Shown in pieces: positions 6,876 to 8,546 of a stretch of DNA of 8,546 bases. The stretch lies in assembly GCA_035701665.1 (NCBI GenBank), contig DASSRQ010000002.1:1-8546 (forward strand), in the 5' to 3' direction. The translations under genes were made by a program, and so were the position numbers. The notes under the pieces are model-generated. The model saw only the letters and a list, made by a program, of their open reading frames with translations. It had not been told where the DNA came from and did no database searches. Source of the DNA: DASSRQ01 sp035701665. Lineage in GTDB: Bacteria; Vulcanimicrobiota; Vulcanimicrobiia; Vulcanimicrobiales; Vulcanimicrobiaceae. Each line of letters starts with the position of its first letter. Positions within the stretch are counted from its first letter, which is position 1.

Positions 6876-7196
6876 ATCGAACATCTGAAGATCGGTACGA
6901 CGTACCAAACGACGTACGGCACGCTGTGGAAGGACGGAGAGTACTTTCCCCGGGGGACGCGCGTCGAGGTCGTCGGGCTGCATTTGGAAGAAGGCTTCTG
7001 CGTACGCTTTCCGGGTGACGTCGACGGCGTGCCGCTCGAAACGTGGGAAGAGTGGAGCGAGTGCGACTTTTTGGCAGCGGACGGGACGGTCGAATCGCCG
7101 GGCGCGATCTCGCCGGCGACGCTTGCCGAAGCGCGCGAGGTCTTGCGCGATGCCGAAGACGGCTGCCATTTACACCTGCACGAAAGCGACGACTAG
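6876..7196 (+). CDS. Small acidic hypothetical protein, start codon ATC or altered
   Basis: Function unknown. From codon 6876 the product would have 106 residues, roughly 23 acidic against 7 basic. Residues 1-70 read as short beta strands with turns (GTTYQTTYGTLWKDGEYFP, GTRVEVVGL, EGFCVRFPG), a possible SH3/KOW-like barrel. Residues 79-96 look helical, and the end carries C97, H98, H100 and H102 in GCHLHLHE, a possible metal site. No ATG, GTG or TTG occurs between the preceding TAA and TTG 6984, yet codons 6876-6983 look coding (29 of 36 end in G or C) and continue the same globular sequence. ATC 6876 has AAAGGG 8 bases upstream, so I place the start there; an ATG-to-ATC change or consensus error is an alternative. 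Conservative callers would report 6984-7196 (70 residues). It shares frame with the aldehyde dehydrogenase and closes the operon. Confidence 0.6.
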   Translation: MEHLKIGTTYQTTYGTLWKDGEYFPRGTRVEVVGLHLEEGFCVRFPGDVDGVPLETWEEWSECDFLAADGTVESPGAISPATLAEAREVLRDAEDGCHLHLHESDD

Positions 7197-7210
7197 GAAA
7201 AACGTCCTAG
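7193..7210 (+). other. Inverted repeat at the end of the operon
   Basis: CTAGGA (7193-7198) and TCCTAG (7205-7210) form a perfect six-base stem around an AAAACG loop, starting within the stop codon of the small acidic gene. No T-run follows and only three of six pairs are GC, so it would be a weak terminator at best. CTAGGA occurs again at 7278-7283, covering part of the next gene's ribosome site. Confidence 0.35.
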
Positions 7211-7279
7211 GCCCTACGCGACATCCCGCCGCCGCATCGCGCGCAGTACAGTAGCTCTGCACTCTCTCGAGATTGCGCT

Positions 7280-7285
7280 AGGAGG
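7280..7285 (+). promoter_or_regulatory. Strong Shine-Dalgarno of the secreted protein gene
   Basis: AGGAGG ends 4 bases before ATG 7290. It is the best ribosome site in the window and fixes the start. No convincing promoter is visible in 7197-7279; TACAGT (7247-7252) is a weak -10 candidate without a partner -35. Confidence 0.75.
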
Positions 7286-7289
7286 TACT

Positions 7290-7841
7290 ATGCGTTATTT
7301 ACGTGCGATTCTGAGCATTTCTGCCGTACTAATGCTGACCGTTCCGGCGGCTGCGCAAGTGGAAAGCACACCGATTCCCGCGCTTCCTAAGCCCGATTTC
7401 TCCGCAATGTCGTTTTTGGTCGGCACCTGGAACTGCAGCACGATGAGCTCGCGCCGTTCCGCCGCTTTTCCGAGCACGGTGACGACGACGATGAGCGAGG
7501 ACGGCTATTGGATGGTAAACACGACCGTCACGCCGCCGGTTAGTTGGGCGCCGGCGAAGACGACCACGATCGATAAGGTGACGTACGATCCGTCCACGAG
7601 CCGTTGGGTCGACGTGGCCACGGACGACCAGGGCGGCTACGATCTCAGCACGTCGGCCGGATGGCACGGCAACTCGATCGTATGGGACGACGTTGCGTAT
7701 CCGAAGACCAATGCGACGGCAACCAACAATCCGCTCACGGTGACGAAGGTGGACGATAAGACGACTACGTCGATGAGCACCTTCAAAGAACCCGGCGGGC
7801 GAACCGTAACGGTGAAGACGACCTGCAAGAAACAGGGCTAG
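7290..7841 (+). CDS. Secreted Thr-rich protein, lipocalin-like pattern
   Basis: A 183-residue exported protein of unknown function. Residues 1-22 are a clear signal peptide (MRYLRA, hydrophobic core, cleavage expected at AAA/QVE). The mature chain starts with a Pro-rich stretch (STPIPALPKPDF), then FLVGTWNCS (43-50), the G-x-W opening seen in lipocalin-like, nitrobindin and DUF1579-type barrels. Alternating strands rich in Thr and Val follow (TVTTTMSEDGYWMVNTTV, TTTIDKVTYD, NSIVWDDV). C49 and C179 are the only cysteines in the mature part and could tie the first and last strands of a barrel. The length and pattern fit a small periplasmic or secreted carrier or adhesin-like domain, without identifying a ligand. 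The gene lies 93 bases after the operon and converges, with a 5-base gap, on the membrane-anchored gene. Confidence 0.8.
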   Translation: MRYLRAILSISAVLMLTVPAAAQVESTPIPALPKPDFSAMSFLVGTWNCSTMSSRRSAAFPSTVTTTMSEDGYWMVNTTVTPPVSWAPAKTTTIDKVTYDPSTSRWVDVATDDQGGYDLSTSAGWHGNSIVWDDVAYPKTNATATNNPLTVTKVDDKTTTSMSTFKEPGGRTVTVKTTCKKQG

Positions 7842-7846
7842 ATCGT

Positions 7847-8422
7847 TTAGTCGTATCGCAAGTTGAAGCGGTGCGGCGGTATGAACGGCCCGAGAATCCA
7901 GCCTACCGGATCGCTCCGGTCGTTCGCCGGTAAGAACAATATCGCGGGCTGCTCCACGTCGCGCGGAAGGTCGAAGACCAAATCCTCGTGCTGCTGCGCG
8001 CCGCGCACTTCGTGCCGGGGTCCCGGACGTCCGGTGATGCGATCGAGCACCGCCTGCGCGCGTTCGTCGACCGTAAAACGCATGGGCGGCAGCGTCGCGC
8101 CGTTGTGGGCAAAGGTGTCCACTTCCGCGTCGCTGTCGCTCCATGTCGGTCGCACGCCGAAGGGCGCGATGATGCGCGCATGCACGATGTAGAATTCGCC
8201 CTTGGCGCGCATCGCGTTGCGCCCGCTTCCGATCCGGCCCACGCGTTCCACGCTATCGACTGTCGCGCCGACTTCATCGAGCCATTGTACGGTTCCAAAC
8301 GCGAGCGGCTGCGGCGGACGGCCGTAGGCAAGAAACGCGGCGGCGAGATAGAGCAGCAGACAAAGGCCGGCAACCGCGGCAAGGATGAGCGCCGCCGGCG
8401 AGCGCCAATGCAGAAATCCCAT
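7847..8422 (-). CDS. Membrane-anchored protein with DUF4352-like outer domain
   Basis: A 191-residue protein with one N-terminal membrane segment (residues 10-33, preceded by HWR, so probably N-in) and a soluble domain outside the membrane (34-191). The soluble part has an immunoglobulin-like strand pattern: ATVDSVERVG, KGEFYIVHARIIA, ATLPPMRFTVDE, DLVFDLPRDVEQPAILF, ending in a HRFNLRY strand. The 'GxFYIVxxxI' strand and the 'VFDLP' strand resemble DUF4352/telokin-like extracytoplasmic domains; this is pattern resemblance and the function is unknown. I use ATG at 8420-8422. A TTG at 8440 would add MCYKVC, which reads as promoter sequence, and it has no ribosome site. ATG 8422 also lacks a Shine-Dalgarno, but lies at the predicted +1 of an extended -10 element, suggesting leaderless translation. 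Confidence 0.75.
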   Translation of the reverse strand: MGFLHWRSPAALILAAVAGLCLLLYLAAAFLAYGRPPQPLAFGTVQWLDEVGATVDSVERVGRIGSGRNAMRAKGEFYIVHARIIAPFGVRPTWSDSDAEVDTFAHNGATLPPMRFTVDERAQAVLDRITGRPGPRHEVRGAQQHEDLVFDLPRDVEQPAILFLPANDRSDPVGWILGPFIPPHRFNLRYD

Positions 8423-8426
8423 GCAT

Positions 8427-8443
8427 ACTTTGTAGCACAAAGT
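8427..8443. repeat. Perfect 7-base inverted repeat, possible operator
   Basis: ACTTTGT-AGC-ACAAAGT is a perfect dyad with a three-base centre. It coincides with the -10 region of the leftward gene, a typical place for a repressor site. It could also be a chance by-product of the promoter sequence. Confidence 0.4.
8429..8437 (-). promoter_or_regulatory. Extended -10 promoter element for the membrane-anchored gene
   Basis: The minus strand reads TGCTACAAA, an extended -10 (TG-n-TACAAA against TG-n-TATAAT). The last hexamer base (8429) is followed by six bases, and the A of the ATG (8422) falls at the expected +1. No good -35 is visible (TAGCAA at 17-base spacing matches three of six), as is tolerated for extended -10 promoters. 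It lies inside a perfect inverted repeat (8427-8443). Confidence 0.45.
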
Positions 8444-8468
8444 TATTGATATTGCTAGTTAATAGGAC

Positions 8469-8503
8469 CCAATATTACGGACCCCGCCGAACCAATGCGG
8501 ACC
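8469..8503 (+). repeat. Imperfect direct repeat in the divergent regulatory region
   Basis: CCAAT followed by CGGACC occurs twice: 8469-8473 with 8478-8483, and 8492-8496 with 8498-8503. The inner gap is 4 bases in one copy and 1 in the other. GGACC occurs a third time at 8465-8469. The copies lie upstream of both divergent promoter candidates, where an activator or repressor could bind; the unequal gaps weaken this. Confidence 0.3.
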
Positions 8504-8513
8504 GTGTTCAGCG

Positions 8514-8522
8514 TGCTACAAT
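8514..8522 (+). promoter_or_regulatory. Extended -10 promoter reading out of the right edge
   Basis: TGCTACAAT matches the extended -10 consensus TG-n-TATAAT except for one base of the hexamer. Transcription would start near 8529. A ribosome-site-like AGGGGG follows at 8531-8536, so a + strand gene probably begins just beyond the window. Confidence 0.45.
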
Positions 8523-8530
8523 AAACAACT

Positions 8531-8536
8531 AGGGGG
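8531..8536 (+). promoter_or_regulatory. Likely ribosome binding site of an off-window gene
   Basis: AGGGGG lies two bases after the predicted transcription start of the rightward promoter. No start codon at a sensible distance is inside the window, so its gene is unseen. Confidence 0.3.
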
Positions 8537-8546
8537 TGTCCCGCTT

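Noticed and set aside
7265..7272. The palindrome TCTCGAGA just before the ribosome site of the secreted protein gene.
   Set aside because: Eight-base palindromes are common by chance and nothing else marks it as an operator.
7329..8144. A 271-codon minus-strand frame spanning the two convergent genes at the right.
   Set aside because: It is Arg/Ala-rich without domains and contradicts two genes that each have a signal peptide or membrane segment and sensible starts.

Overview
This is a GC-rich bacterial chromosomal window, densely packed with protein genes on both strands. No RNA genes, mobile elements, CRISPR arrays or long repeats were seen, and no gene-free stretch exceeds 300 bases; the longest gap, at the right edge, is about 124 bases. 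Small signal-peptide proteins with lipocalin-like or TonB-C-terminal-like patterns, next to acyl-CoA and aldehyde metabolism genes, recall Candidatus Eremiobacterota (WPS-2) and related phyla. That placement is an impression from gene style, not a demonstrated assignment.

Left part (1-2573): a metallophosphoesterase of the PdeM/COG1407 type enters from the left edge on the + strand and ends at 677. It converges on a minus-strand group read right to left: a Nudix hydrolase (ADP-ribose pyrophosphatase type), a secreted protein with a TonB-like C-terminal domain starting inside the Nudix stop (ATGA overlap), and, after a 51-base gap with its own ribosome site and possible promoter, a small secreted beta-rich protein.

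Middle (2624-7196): a tight + strand operon. A two-unit 3-hydroxyacyl-CoA dehydrogenase of PaaH architecture overlaps by 8 bases a thiolase with beta-ketoadipyl-CoA thiolase (PcaF/PaaJ) signatures. The next gene, a NAD(P)-dependent aldehyde dehydrogenase, starts on the base after the thiolase stop, and a small acidic protein of unknown function starts 12 bases further on. Dehydrogenase and thiolase would carry out the last two steps of a beta-oxidation-type pathway (3-hydroxyacyl-CoA to 3-oxoacyl-CoA to acetyl-CoA plus a shortened acyl-CoA). The aldehyde dehydrogenase probably supplies or clears a carboxylic acid of the same route. No hydratase, acyl-CoA dehydrogenase or CoA ligase is present here, so the substrate is open. 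The small protein lacks any ATG/GTG/TTG start at its apparent beginning; an ATC codon sits where the start should be.

Right part (7197-8546): a secreted small protein with a strong Shine-Dalgarno converges, 5 bases apart, on a membrane-anchored protein read from the minus strand, whose ATG lies exactly where transcription from an extended -10 element would begin (possible leaderless mRNA). The last 100 bases are an AT-richer divergent regulatory region with a second extended -10 element and a ribosome site pointing out of the window.

I found no clear defence system or other wholly new system. The most worthwhile oddities are the missing start codon of the small operon gene and the structured promoter region at the right edge.
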